A program made the position numbers and the translations under genes. A DNA stretch of 64,000 bases from Gordonia amicalis NBRC 100051 = JCM 11271 (GTDB lineage: Bacteria; Actinomycetota; Actinomycetes; Mycobacteriales; Mycobacteriaceae): assembly GCF_000332995.1 (NCBI RefSeq), contig NZ_BANS01000015.1, positions 62,001 through 126,000 on the forward strand, given 5' to 3'. Positions 16,407-25,568 of this stretch are shown in pieces (within the stretch, counting starts at the first letter, position 1; every line of letters starts with the position of its first letter). Below the pieces are notes generated by a model. That model saw nothing but the letters and a program-made list of their open reading frames with translations, was not told where the DNA came from and did not search any database.

Positions 16407-18474
16407 CGGGAGTTCCGGTTCCCGGGGGCGTGGTCGAGGACCCCGGGACCCGCTCGCCGTGGAGCGCCCGGGCGTACCAGGCCCCGAGCCCCAGCAGGAT
16501 CAGGCCGGTCACGATGAAGACGAGGACCCGGAAGATCCCGTCGAGGGTGGCGAGGTCGAAGAGGAACAGTCTGGCCATCGCCGCGGCGACGAGCACCAGG
16601 CCTCCGGTGAGTGCGGCGGCGCGTTCGCCGCCGGTGCGGCGCCGGGCGAAAGCCAGTGTCGCGCCGGCGAGGACGACCCAGCAGGTGGTCGCGACGACAT
16701 GGCCGCCGAGGAACCCGTCGGGACCGGCGATCAGGACCCCGGAGACCACGCTGATGGCGGTGACCGCGTACACCACGACCACGGCAGCAGCGCTGTAGGC
16801 CACGCGGGCGAGGTCGCCGGCGGTGAGTCGGGTCCACCCGACGGCGATCACGATGGCCCCCGCACCGGCGAGCAGGCTTCCGATCACGATCGACAGCGAG
16901 GCGTTCTCCTCGACGAGACGGGCCTGTGCGAGGACATAGGGCGGCATGTCGTCGAGCAGGGCCGCGAATCCGATGCCCCAGATCACGGTGCTCCCGCCCA
17001 GCAGGACCAGCGACGTCGCCGACCATGAACGGGCGACCAGAGCGGTCACCGTGGCGAGGCCCAGCATCGCGGAGACGGCCACCGGCCCGTCGAAGCACAC
17101 GAGGATCGCAACGAACAGCACGACGAGCGAGGTCGCGGTCCAGATCTGCGCGACGACGTCGGGCAGCGGCCCGAGGCGTTCGGTCCGCACCACCGAGCAG
17201 ATCGCGGTGATGCCGATGACGAGCACGGCGACCGCGGCCTGCAGTGCGACCGCACCCGCGGTGTCCATCACCTCGCCGGCGAGCAGCACCGGAACCGTCG
17301 TCGCCGACGCCAGACCGGCGAGCACCGCACGGAAACGGGTGGTGGGCATCGCCACCAGCGCACCTGCGAAACCGAGGCCGATCACGACGAGTGTGGCACC
17401 GGCGAACTGGAATCCGGTGTGCGCGGTGTTCGTGCCGCCCAGTGCGGACAGGCCGACGACGGTGAGGGGGATGGTCGGGGCCGCCAGTCGCACCGCGTGC
17501 AACCAGATCCAGTCGCGGCGCCACTGCACCCACGCCGACGCCGCGGCGAGCACGATCATGAACGCGATCAGGGTCATGTCGAGGCCCCCGGTCAGCACCG
17601 GGCCGAGGACGATGAGGGGGACCACCACGAGGAGTCCGAGATGCTCACTGCGCCAGCGGTAGGCGAGGACCAGGCCGCCCGCGGCGACGGCGCCGGCGAC
17701 CGCCAGACCCGCCACGACGGGCAGCCACTCGTAGATCTTGGTGGCCGCCAGGACGTCGAGGTACCCGGCCGCGATGCCCGTTGCGGCCGTGGCGATCGCC
17801 CCGGTCCGCCCGCCTGGCTTGCGGCGCAACCAGATCGCGGTGGAGACGAGTGCAACCGCGAACATCGCGCCGCCCGCGACACGGAACTCCGGGCGCAGGA
17901 TGCCGGCCTGGGCGGCCAGCACGAGCAGGAGGGCGATGCCGATCAGCGTGACGCCCACCCCGGCGGTGGCGAGGACCTTGCCGACCAGCCCCCGCTCGGC
18001 CGCTGCCGCGACCCGTTCGGACAACGGGCGCGCGGGCGGACGCGGCGGCCACGGAGCGCTCGGCGGTTGCGCCACCGGGGCGTACACGGGATGCGGCCCC
18101 GGAAGCGGCGGAACCGGACGGGCGGGCGGCCCGTAGGAAAAGCTCCCCTGATTCGGCGGACGTCCGGGTGACGACCAGGCAGTCGGCGGCTGCTGAGCCA
18201 TCGGCATGGTCATCGGCGGCATGGTCATCGGCGGAGTGGGCGCCGGAGGCGTAGGCGCCGAAGCCGCGGTCGGTGGGGTGAGTGGACTCGCCTGAGCCTG
18301 TTCCGCGGACTGCTGACCGGTCTGCGCGGCGGGGTTTTCGACGATCCGCCTCAGCTCGGCGAATTCGGCCGAGACCGTGGACATCTGGCGGGCGATGGCC
18401 TCGAACTCGGTGGAGATCCGCGCGAGTGTCGCGACCCCGGGGTCGCGTCCGAACATGCTGCTGGAAGTGGTCAT
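16393..18474 (-). CDS. DUF2339 family multi-pass membrane protein
   Basis: 693 residues. Residues 1-40 hold a short coiled-coil (FEAIARQMSTVSAEFAELRRIV), then ~110 residues rich in Pro/Met/Ala (repeated TPPMTMP), then [33 protein letters not shown] opening a block of roughly 18-20 hydrophobic helices that continues to the end. This is the DUF2339 layout; function unknown. ATG 18474 is chosen over an upstream in-frame ATG at 18588, which would cross a palindromic site. Its 3' end overlaps the FNT gene tail-to-tail. Confidence 0.82.
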   Translation of the reverse strand: MTTSSSMFGRDPGVATLARISTEFEAIARQMSTVSAEFAELRRIVENPAAQTGQQSAEQAQASPLTPPTAASAPTPPAPTPPMTMPPMTMPMAQQPPTAWSSPGRPPNQGSFSYGPPARPVPPLPGPHPVYAPVAQPPSAPWPPRPPARPLSERVAAAAERGLVGKVLATAGVGVTLIGIALLLVLAAQAGILRPEFRVAGGAMFAVALVSTAIWLRRKPGGRTGAIATAATGIAAGYLDVLAATKIYEWLPVVAGLAVAGAVAAGGLVLAYRWRSEHLGLLVVVPLIVLGPVLTGGLDMTLIAFMIVLAAASAWVQWRRDWIWLHAVRLAAPTIPLTVVGLSALGGTNTAHTGFQFAGATLVVIGLGFAGALVAMPTTRFRAVLAGLASATTVPVLLAGEVMDTAGAVALQAAVAVLVIGITAICSVVRTERLGPLPDVVAQIWTATSLVVLFVAILVCFDGPVAVSAMLGLATVTALVARSWSATSLVLLGGSTVIWGIGFAALLDDMPPYVLAQARLVEENASLSIVIGSLLAGAGAIVIAVGWTRLTAGDLARVAYSAAAVVVVYAVTAISVVSGVLIAGPDGFLGGHVVATTCWVVLAGATLAFARRRTGGERAAALTGGLVLVAAAMARLFLFDLATLDGIFRVLVFIVTGLILLGLGAWYARALHGERVPGSSTTPPGTGTPVRLS

Positions 18475-18509
18475 GCACCGACCCTGTCCGCTCGCGCTCG
18501 ACGGGACAT

Positions 18510-18523
18510 GAGTAGTGCTACTC
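18510..18523. promoter_or_regulatory. Palindromic candidate operator upstream of DUF2339 gene
   Basis: GAGTAG-TG-CTACTC, two perfect 6-base arms around a 2-base centre, lies 36 bases before the DUF2339 start codon and about 50 bases before a divergent small open frame. It probably overlaps the promoter. The cognate regulator is unknown. Confidence 0.45.
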
Positions 18524-18573
18524 AGCGAGGTTGAGGGTTTCGTGCGGCGGGAGGCGGGGGGTATGCCTCCGGC

Positions 18574-18699
18574 ATGAACGATGTGCACGATCCCACGGAC
18601 CGCGGTCGGCAGGATGTGGAGAAGAGGTGGCAGGGCGCCGCCTGGTTCCTCTTCGCGTTGATGCTGGTGACGCTGTCGTTTCCGGCCATGGCCGCGTGA
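18574..18699 (+). CDS. Possible 41-aa single-pass membrane protein
   Basis: A short open frame divergent from the DUF2339 gene. It has a charged N-terminal half (DPTDRGRQDVEKRWQ) followed by a hydrophobic stretch (AAWFLFALMLVTLSF). It looks like a tail-anchored miniprotein. There is no convincing Shine-Dalgarno at the ideal spacing; a GGAGGC/GCCTCC inverted repeat sits just before the ATG. No family recognised. Confidence 0.4.
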   Translation: MNDVHDPTDRGRQDVEKRWQGAAWFLFALMLVTLSFPAMAA

Positions 18700-18785
18700 C
18701 GACCGATGGATTGCCGGCCGGTGAGGTGAACGCCTGGAGGTGACTCGGGAGGGCCGGCCGACGCGGCTGGGGCATGATGACTGCC

Positions 18786-20078
18786 ATGTCGACCCCGTCG
18801 CGTACGAGCACGCTTGCCGTCGGCACCATGGTCCTGCTCACGGCCCTCTATTTCGCGCAGGGCCTGCCGTATGGGTTCTTCAGTCAGGCGGTGCCCGTCA
18901 TCCTGCGGGAGGAGGGGTACTCGCTCACACAGATCAGCGTGTACGGATTGCTGTTCGCGCCGTGGGGCCTGAAGTTCTTGTGGGCGCCGTACGTCGACCG
19001 GTACGGGACACGACGCCGCTGGCTCCTGGCGATGCAGTTGACGTCCGCGACGATCGCGCTCGTCCTGGCCTTTCTCGACCTCTCCGGGACACTCGTCTGG
19101 TTGCTCGTCGGCATCGCGGTCATCAACCTGGCTTCCGCCACCCAGGACATCGCGACCGACGGACTGGCGGTGCAGAGCCTCGGACCCCGACAACGCGGCC
19201 TGGGCAACGGGATCCAGGTGGGCGCCTACCGGGTCGGCATGATCGTCGGGGGCGGCGGATTGTTGTGGCTCTTCTCGCTCGCGGGCTGGCGCAGTCTCTT
19301 CGTCGCGATGTCGGTGCTGCTCGTGGCGCTGACGCTGCCGGTGTGGTTTCTCGCCCGTACTCCCGCGGACACGACGACGACGCCGTCGGAGGACCGGGCG
19401 CATCGTTCGCGACCGTCGCCGGCACTGCTGCTGACGGGCTGGCTCGCCAGGCTTCGACGTCCCGGAGTCCTCGTGTTCATCCTGGTCGTCGGGGCGTTCA
19501 AGTTCGGCAACTCGATGGGATCGGCACTCGTCGGGCCGTTCATGTCCGACGTCGGGCTCAGCCTGGGGCAGATCGCTCTCGTGGAAGGCGCGTTGTCCTC
19601 AGCCGGTGCGCTCGCCGGTGCGGCCCTCGGCGGTTGGCTGGCGTTCCGCTACGGCCGGCGGCCGGCACTGCTGTTCGGCGGTGTCACCCAAACCCTCAGT
19701 CTGGCGCTCTATCTGGCGGCCGCGGCGGGCGCCGGCGGGTTCTGGCTCGTGGTGACCGCGAGTCTGGCCGAACACATCCTCGGTGGGGCGGCAACCGTCG
19801 CGGTCTTCACCCTCATGATGGATGCGTGCGAGAAGGGCTACGAAGGAAGCGATTACACGCTGTTCGCCTGTGCGGTCGTCGGCGTCCAGGGTGCGGCCGG
19901 GTTCGTGGCGGGCGTCGTGGGTGATCTGTTCGGATTCCCGGCGCTGTTCGGGATTGCCCTGGTGCTCTCGGGCATCGGCGTCGTCGTGATGATCAGGGCA
20001 CTCGACCGCGGCATGGGGCCCGCGTCGATCCAGGCGCTGCGGAGAGCGGGCCCGCGGATCAGCGACGACCTGGTATGA
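18786..20078 (+). CDS. MFS transporter, AmpG-like (PAT) group
   Basis: 430 residues with twelve predicted membrane segments. TM1 YFAQGLPYGFF and the loop SATQDIATDGLAVQSL are typical of the AmpG/PAT group, whose members carry muropeptides or acetyl-CoA; the substrate here is unknown. RYGTRRRW and RYGRRPALL are MFS loop-2/3 and loop-8/9 motifs. ATG 18786 is chosen; an in-frame ATG lies 12 bases earlier. Its last 20 bases overlap the convergent TetR gene. Confidence 0.85.
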   Translation: MSTPSRTSTLAVGTMVLLTALYFAQGLPYGFFSQAVPVILREEGYSLTQISVYGLLFAPWGLKFLWAPYVDRYGTRRRWLLAMQLTSATIALVLAFLDLSGTLVWLLVGIAVINLASATQDIATDGLAVQSLGPRQRGLGNGIQVGAYRVGMIVGGGGLLWLFSLAGWRSLFVAMSVLLVALTLPVWFLARTPADTTTTPSEDRAHRSRPSPALLLTGWLARLRRPGVLVFILVVGAFKFGNSMGSALVGPFMSDVGLSLGQIALVEGALSSAGALAGAALGGWLAFRYGRRPALLFGGVTQTLSLALYLAAAAGAGGFWLVVTASLAEHILGGAATVAVFTLMMDACEKGYEGSDYTLFACAVVGVQGAAGFVAGVVGDLFGFPALFGIALVLSGIGVVVMIRALDRGMGPASIQALRRAGPRISDDLV

Positions 20079-20661
20079 GTGTCGCCAGGGCGTCGTCGAC
20101 GACCCGTTCGAGGTCGTCCCCGAGGCTGCCGGCGAGGAACTGCTGCGCCAGCTCGGCCATGGCCCCGGTGAAGACGGCCGCCCGCACCCGCCCGGTGAGC
20201 GGATCGACCTCCCGGGCGTCGGCCTCGGCGAAGGAGAGTTCGAAGAGCATCTCCTGCGTCGCGGCGCGTCGTTGCGCGAGTACGGGATTGGTGCGTGCCT
20301 CGGTGAACAGGATGCGGCCGCGACGGGGATCCTCGGAGGCGTGACCGAGGACCGCGAGCATGCCGGCGCGGGTCCGGGCACGGACGGAACGGCCGGCAGT
20401 CGTCATCGCGGCCTCGACCACCGTGCCCAGTTCGGCGGCCGTGGCGTCGTAGACGGCACCGAGGAGCTCGTCGGTGTCGGTGAAGCTCTCGTAGAAGTAC
20501 CTGGTGTTGAAACCGCAGTGACGGCACACCGCGCGCACCGACAGCTCGGTCTCGGGTCCGTCGCCCCCGAAGATGTCGAAGGCCGCGGCGACGAGGATCG
20601 CTCGTCGCTCTGCGCGGCGGTCCTCCAGGGGAACGCCGGCCCACCGGGTCGGACTGGACAT
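20059..20661 (-). CDS. TetR-family transcriptional regulator
   Basis: 200 residues. Helix-turn-helix at ~20-65 (RAILVAAAFDIFGGDG, SVRAVCRHCGFNTRYFYESFTDTDELL), then a TetR C-terminal domain (FTGAMAELAQQFLAGSLG). It is divergent from the disrupted DUF2236 oxygenase gene with a 181-base shared promoter region carrying a palindrome, so it most likely controls that gene and itself. Confidence 0.88.
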   Translation of the reverse strand: MSSPTRWAGVPLEDRRAERRAILVAAAFDIFGGDGPETELSVRAVCRHCGFNTRYFYESFTDTDELLGAVYDATAAELGTVVEAAMTTAGRSVRARTRAGMLAVLGHASEDPRRGRILFTEARTNPVLAQRRAATQEMLFELSFAEADAREVDPLTGRVRAAVFTGAMAELAQQFLAGSLGDDLERVVDDALATLIPGRR

Positions 20662-20703
20662 CGTTTCACCATAGACGGACCGAACCGGACCTGAGCCAGG
20701 TCT

Positions 20704-20719
20704 GGTCACATGTGTAACC
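20704..20719. promoter_or_regulatory. Candidate TetR operator in tetR/DUF2236 promoter region
   Basis: GGTCACATGTGTAACC is an imperfect palindrome (12 of 16 positions symmetric, GGTnACA/TGTnACC). A related GTGACC half occurs about 30 bases downstream. The site lies between the divergent start codons, where autoregulatory TetR operators usually sit. Confidence 0.4.
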
Positions 20720-20842
20720 AAAGCGTTAAAGTGGACACAACCGTGACCACACGGCGACCGTGCCCGCACGGCGTCGCCGTATCGGCAGCCGGAGCCGGGA
20801 CCAGCCCGCCCCCCGTGTGTCGGTACCGAGAAAGGACGACCG

Positions 20843-21888
20843 ATGAACGTGCCTCTGGCGCCCGTACGATTGCCGTCGACCGAATGGGTTCCGCTGGACC
20901 TGCCGCACGAGATGCTCGGATCGTGGCTCAACGGCAAATTCGACGAGAACGTCCGCGCGAAGTTCTTCCGGGGGATGGAGTTCGAGAGTCCGGCCGGTGA
21001 TCCCGGGTGGTTCGGTCCCGACAGCGCCACCTGGTACGTCCACTCCCACACGCCGGCGCTGATCTTCGGCCTGCAGTGCGCGTCGTACCTCGAACGTCTC
21101 GACCCCAGCATCTTCTGGATGGGGATGCACCACTCCCGTCTGGTCCGGCGGCGTGAGGACGGCACCCCGACCATGTCGATCGACCCCGACGGCGCCATGG
21201 CCCGCCTCGGGCACTCCCTGGCCTTCTTCATGGGGACCGCGTACGGATCGACGGACAGCGCTGAGCGACTGGCACGAACGGTGCGCGCCATGCACCACAC
21301 GATCAAGGGGGTCCGCCCGGACGGCGCCACCTACGACGCCGACGACCCGGACTGGCTGCGATGGAACTACGCGACGGTCGTGTGGGGGTCGCGACGGCGC
21401 ACGAGATCTACCACCCGCGCCCACTGCGCGGGGCCGAACTCGACCGGTACTACGGGGAGTTCGTGCGCGTGGGGCATTCGCTCGGTGGCACCGACCTGCC
21501 GGCCACCAAGGCGGAGACCCTGGAATGTCTCGAGTCGTATCTCCCGCGTCTCGCCCTCACACACGGCAACGCGATGGCCACGGGCGTCAACGTGAAGAAT
21601 CCCGCGCAGGCGGCGGTGGACTGGGCGATCCGCGACACGATGCCCCGGTGGGCGAAACAGTTGATCTCCTATGTGCCGCCGAATCCGCTCGAGCGTCGGG
21701 CCCGGCGTTCGGCGGTCTGGACCATCATCAACTCGGCGCACCTGTCGATGGGGGAGGCTCCGGAGTTCGCCGCCGCGCGGCGTCCCGTCGCCGGCGGTAC
21801 CGATGTGCCGCACACCCTTCCGCGCTATGAACTCGGCTCCGACCCCGAGCTCAGTCGCGCAGAGGTCGAGGCTACCTTCTCCCACTAG
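20843..21888 (+). pseudogene. DUF2236 (MpaB/latex-clearing-protein-like) oxygenase, frameshifted
   Basis: Two overlapping frames together encode one protein of about 348 residues of the DUF2236/MpaB family, putative heme oxygenases. The first frame gives SWLNGKFDENVRAKFFRGMEFE through DPDWLRWNYATVVWG (residue ~180). The second resumes with VATAHEIYHPRPLRGAELDRYY and runs to the stop at 21888. The shift lies in a run of five Gs at 21384-21388; a sixth G would restore WGVATAHE exactly. The ATG follows AAAGGACG. Either a recent natural frameshift or a homopolymer sequencing error. Confidence 0.85.
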
Positions 21889-21914
21889 GCTTCTTACCAG
21901 GCCACCACGCCCGC

Positions 21915-21944
21915 GGGCGGCACGTCCTAATCGATGTGCCGCCC
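21915..21944 (+). terminator. Hairpin downstream of the DUF2236 gene
   Basis: A 12-base stem (GGGCGGCACGTC paired with GATGTGCCGCCC, one G-T pair) with a 6-base loop, 27 bases after the stop codon, followed by TTCGGCTTTC. Likely transcription terminator. Confidence 0.6.
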
Positions 21945-22047
21945 TTCGGCTTTCAAAAGTCCATTCCCACAACAACATTCGCTTTCATGAATCGGGCGTG
22001 AGCCGCACTGGAGCGGAAACAGGGATTTCATCTCACGTCACGCCGGT

Positions 22048-22063
22048 GTAACAAAGTCAAAAT
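22048..22063 (+). promoter_or_regulatory. Possible GlnR half-box upstream of urtA
   Basis: In the 315-base gap before urtA, after the terminator hairpin, GTAAC-n6-AAAAT occurs. The first element is a perfect GlnR 'a' site, the second a poor 'b' site. Control of urea transport by GlnR is known in related actinobacteria; here it is only suggested. Nothing else is recognised in the gap. Confidence 0.28.
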
Positions 22064-22203
22064 ACGTTTACCCCCCATACGCCAGATCGCTACCCGAGTA
22101 GCGGCGCGTATGTCATCGGGGGGTCACCCGGCGCGCAGGTGCGCCGGGTATCTGTCACGGCCCCGCCCGAGCCGACCTGAGACGTATTGAGAAAGGCCTC
22201 CGG

Positions 22204-23487
22204 ATGCCGTTTGATTCTTTGCCGTCCGCCGTCACCCCCACACGCCGTCGGCGGTACGGCATCCTCATCCCCGCGGCACTGTCCGCCGTCGCACTCGCGC
22301 TGAGCGCCTGTGGCAGTTCGGCCAGTGAGGACTCGGCTTCGAGCGCCGAGTCCTGCGTCGACACCTCGGGCGACACCATCAAGGTCGGCTCGCTGAACTC
22401 GCTGTCGGGCACGATGGCGATCTCCGAGGTCACCGTGCGCGACTCGATCAAGCTGGCCGTCGACCAGATCAACGACGACGGCGGCGTGCTGGGCAAGCAG
22501 ATCCAGCTCATCGGTGAGGACGGTGCGTCCGAGCCCACCATCTTCGCCGAGAAGGCCGAGAAGCTGATCTCGAGCGACTGTGTCGCAGCGGTGTTCGGCG
22601 GTTGGACGTCGTCGAGCCGCAAGGCCATGCTCCCGGTCTTCGAGGACAACAACTCGCTGCTGTACTACCCGGTGCAATACGAGGGACTCGAGTCGTCGAA
22701 GAACATCTTCTACACCGGCGCCACCACCAATCAGCAGATCGTGCCGGCGCTGGAGTACCTGAAGGAGAAGGGCGTCAAGTCCCTCTACCTGGTGGGCAGC
22801 GACTACGTGTTCCCGCAGACGGCCAACCGGATCATCAAGGCCTACGCCGCGGCCAACGGCATCGAGATCAAGGGTGAGGACTACACCCCGCTCGGTTCGA
22901 CCGACTTCTCGACCATCGTCAACAAGGTCCGCACCGCCGACGCCGACGCCGTGTTCAACACTCTCAACGGCGACTCCAACGTGGCCTTCTTCCGTGAGTA
23001 CAAGAACGTCGGTCTGACCCCGCAGGCGATGCCGGTGGTGTCGGTCTCGATCGCCGAGGAAGAGGTCGGCGGCATCGGTGTCGAGAACATCGAGGGCCAG
23101 CTGGTCGCGTGGGACTACTACCAGACGATCGACAACCCGACGAACAAGTCCTTCGTCACGGACTACAAGGCGGCCTACGGCGCCAACAAGCCCACCTCCG
23201 ATCCCATGGAGGCCGCCTATGTCTCGGTCTACCTGTGGAAGAACACCGTCGAGAAGGCGAACTCGTTCGCGGTTGCCGACGTCCAGAAGGCTGCCGGCGG
23301 AGTCACTTTCGAGGCCCCGGAGGGTCTGGTGACCATCGACGGCGAGAACAACCACATCACCAAGACCGCCCGCATCGGTGAGATCCGCGGCGACGGTCTC
23401 ATCTACACGGTGTGGGATTCGGGCCAGCCGATCGAGCCGGACCCGTACCTCAAGTCCTACCCGTGGGCCGAGGGTCTCAGCAGCTGA
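22204..23487 (+). CDS. urtA: Urea ABC transporter substrate-binding lipoprotein
   Basis: 427 residues. Twin-basic signal peptide with lipobox ALSAC (Cys ~36), then a Leu/Ile/Val-type periplasmic-binding fold. UrtA-like features are KVGSLNSLSGTMAISE, DGGVLGKQIQLIGEDGASEP, AVFGGWTSSSRKAMLPVFE, LLYYPVQYEGLE and EAAYVSVYLWKNTVEKA. These aromatic and acidic segments are specific to the urea/short-amide clade rather than amino-acid binders. It captures urea outside the membrane for the UrtBC permease. First gene of urtABCDE. Confidence 0.95.
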   Translation: MPFDSLPSAVTPTRRRRYGILIPAALSAVALALSACGSSASEDSASSAESCVDTSGDTIKVGSLNSLSGTMAISEVTVRDSIKLAVDQINDDGGVLGKQIQLIGEDGASEPTIFAEKAEKLISSDCVAAVFGGWTSSSRKAMLPVFEDNNSLLYYPVQYEGLESSKNIFYTGATTNQQIVPALEYLKEKGVKSLYLVGSDYVFPQTANRIIKAYAAANGIEIKGEDYTPLGSTDFSTIVNKVRTADADAVFNTLNGDSNVAFFREYKNVGLTPQAMPVVSVSIAEEEVGGIGVENIEGQLVAWDYYQTIDNPTNKSFVTDYKAAYGANKPTSDPMEAAYVSVYLWKNTVEKANSFAVADVQKAAGGVTFEAPEGLVTIDGENNHITKTARIGEIRGDGLIYTVWDSGQPIEPDPYLKSYPWAEGLSS

Positions 23488-23493
23488 CACGAC

Positions 23494-23530
23494 GTGACCC
23501 GTCTCGAGCCGCGCGCTCGAGGCGGGTCAC
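23494..23530 (+). terminator. Intercistronic hairpin between urtA and urtB
   Basis: Arms of 15 bases (GTGACCCGTCTCGAG and CTCGAGGCGGGTCAC, one mismatch) around a 7-base loop start six bases after the urtA stop. No T-tract follows, so it more likely protects the urtA message or partly attenuates, giving more binding protein than permease. Confidence 0.6.
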
Positions 23531-23571
23531 GCCTGTGCCCTCACCGACACCCACGACGAACGGATGGTGAC

Positions 23572-24459
23572 GTGGAAACCGTTATCGGACAGCTCTTCAC
23601 CGGGCTCAGTCTTGGCTCGATCCTGCTGTTGGCAGCACTGGGCCTGTCCCTGACCTTCGGTCAGATGGGCGTGATCAACATGGCCCACGGGTCGTTCATC
23701 ATGGCCGGCTCCTACACCGCGTACTCGGTCCAGGAGTATCTGATCTCGAATGCCGGTGTGTCCCTGATCGTCTCACTCTTCATCGGCTTCCTCGTCGGCG
23801 GTCTCATGGGTGTGCTGCTCGAGGTCACCCTCATCAAACGCATGTACGACCGACCCCTCGACACCCTGCTGGTGACGTTCGGCGTCGGACTCATCCTGCA
23901 GCAGCTCGCCCGCGACATCTTCGGTGCGCCCGCGGTCGACGTGACCGCGCCGCCGTGGCTGTCGGGCGGTGTCGACATCCTCGGTGCGGTGGTTCCCAAG
24001 ACCCGCCTGTTCATCATGCTGCTGGCCGTCATCGCCGTGGTCGCGATCGCCGTCACGATGAAGTACACCCCGATGGGGCGTCGCATCCGTGCCGTCGTGC
24101 AACACCGCGACCTGGCGGAGACCAGTGGGATCTCCAGCCGCACCACGGACATCACGACCTTCTTCATCGGCTCGGGACTGGCCGGCGTCGCCGGTGTGGC
24201 GCTGACCCTCATCGGTTCGACCAGTTCGAACACCGGCATGACCTATCTGATCGACGCCTTCCTCGTGGTCGTCATCGGCGGCCTGGGCCAGATCAAGGGC
24301 GCGGTCATCGCGGCCATCGCCCTGGGCATCCTGAACTCGTTCATCGAATACAACACGACCGCATCGGTGGCCAAGGTCGCCGTGTTCGTGATCATCGTGA
24401 TCTTCCTGCAGATCCGCCCCCAGGGCCTGTTCACGGTCCAGTCGAGGAGTCTCGTGTGA
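23572..24459 (+). CDS. urtB: Urea ABC transporter permease
   Basis: 295 residues, a LivH-type branched permease. It has about eight membrane segments, GLSLTFGQMGVINMAHGSFIMAGSY near the start and RAVVQHRDLAETSGI in the cytoplasmic coupling loop, plus GGLGQIKGAVIAAIALGILNSF near the end. The UrtB-type INMAHG motif is clear. GTG 23572 is chosen because upstream in-frame codons encode the intergenic hairpin. The stop overlaps the urtC start (GTGA). Confidence 0.94.
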   Translation: METVIGQLFTGLSLGSILLLAALGLSLTFGQMGVINMAHGSFIMAGSYTAYSVQEYLISNAGVSLIVSLFIGFLVGGLMGVLLEVTLIKRMYDRPLDTLLVTFGVGLILQQLARDIFGAPAVDVTAPPWLSGGVDILGAVVPKTRLFIMLLAVIAVVAIAVTMKYTPMGRRIRAVVQHRDLAETSGISSRTTDITTFFIGSGLAGVAGVALTLIGSTSSNTGMTYLIDAFLVVVIGGLGQIKGAVIAAIALGILNSFIEYNTTASVAKVAVFVIIVIFLQIRPQGLFTVQSRSLV

Positions 24460-25568
24460 AGGACTATTTCAGCGGTCACTGGAAGACCTACGCCGGATTC
24501 GCCGTCGCGGCGGTGCTCCTGTTCGGAGTCGCGCCGGCGGTGCTCTCCGATTTCCGGCTCAACCTGCTCGGCAAGTTCCTGTGCTTCGGCATCGTGGCCG
24601 TCGGTATCGGTCTGGCCTGGGGTCGCGGCGGCATGCTGACCCTCGGTCAGGGTGTGTACTTCGGACTCGGCGCCTACATCATGGCGATGCATCTGAAGAT
24701 CGCCGACGCGGAACTCCGCGGCGACGACGTCCCGGACTTCATGCAGATCGCCGGCATCCGGGAACTGCCCGGATACTGGAAGCCGTTCGCGTCGCCGGTG
24801 GTGACGATCCTCGGCATCCTGTTCGTGCCCACCGTGATCGCCGTCCTGCTCGGCCTGGGTGTGTTCAAGCGGAAGGTGAAGGGCGCCTACTTCGCGATCC
24901 TGTCGCAGGCGCTGGCCGCGGCTTTCGCGATCCTGCTCATCGGACAGCAGAGCACCGGTGGCAGCAACGGGCTCAACCGTTTCCGCAGCTTCTTCGGTCT
25001 CGCACTCAACGACCCGGTCAACCGGCAGTTGCTGTTCTTCATCGCGGCGGGCACCCTGCTCGTGGTCGTCGCACTCACCCGGCAGCTGATGTACAGCCGC
25101 TACGGCGAGCTGCTCGTCGCGGTGCGTGACCAGGAAGAGCGCGTTCGCTTCCTGGGCTACGACCCGGCGAACGTCAAGGTCGTCGCCTACGCGATCGCGG
25201 CACTGTTCGCGAGCATCGCCGGCGCCCTGTTCGTGCCGATCGTCGGCATCATCTCGCCCGCCGACGTCGGGATCGTCCCGTCGATCGCCTTTCTCATCGG
25301 CGTCGCGATCGGTGGGCGCACCACACTGCTCGGTCCGGTCCTGGGCGCGATCGCGGTCGCCTGGGCGCAGACCAGCCTGTCGGAGAACTTCCCGTCCGGA
25401 TGGACCTACGCCCAGGGCGTTCTGTTCATCGTCGTCGTCGGCTTCTTCCCGGCCGGACTCGCCGGACTCGGCGCGGTGTTCCGGTGGCGTCGTCAGCGAC
25501 CGGCCGATCCGTCGCCCACCGGTGACATCGACGAGCACACCACCAGCAAGGTAGGAGCCTCCTCATGA
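24456..25568 (+). CDS. urtC: Urea ABC transporter permease
   Basis: 370 residues, a LivM-type permease partner of UrtB. Membrane segments include LGKFLCFGIVAVGIGLAWGRGGMLTLGQGVYFGLGAY, and the region FLGYDPANVKVVAYAIAALFASIAGALF carries the coupling helix. The short loop QQSTGGSNGLNRFRSF is conserved in UrtC. GTG 24456 overlaps the urtB stop by four bases; the long open frame upstream of it is a shadow of urtB. The end overlaps urtD by four bases (ATGA). Confidence 0.94.
   Translation: MKDYFSGHWKTYAGFAVAAVLLFGVAPAVLSDFRLNLLGKFLCFGIVAVGIGLAWGRGGMLTLGQGVYFGLGAYIMAMHLKIADAELRGDDVPDFMQIAGIRELPGYWKPFASPVVTILGILFVPTVIAVLLGLGVFKRKVKGAYFAILSQALAAAFAILLIGQQSTGGSNGLNRFRSFFGLALNDPVNRQLLFFIAAGTLLVVVALTRQLMYSRYGELLVAVRDQEERVRFLGYDPANVKVVAYAIAALFASIAGALFVPIVGIISPADVGIVPSIAFLIGVAIGGRTTLLGPVLGAIAVAWAQTSLSENFPSGWTYAQGVLFIVVVGFFPAGLAGLGAVFRWRRQRPADPSPTGDIDEHTTSKVGASS

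Noticed and set aside
23955-24455. Long N-terminal extension of urtC
   Set aside because: The extra codons overlap urtB in another frame and are Arg/His-rich shadow; the GTG at 24456 fits the family.
24243-25538. Minus-strand open frame of 431 codons opposite urtC
   Set aside because: Charged low-complexity shadow; urtC on the other strand is certain.
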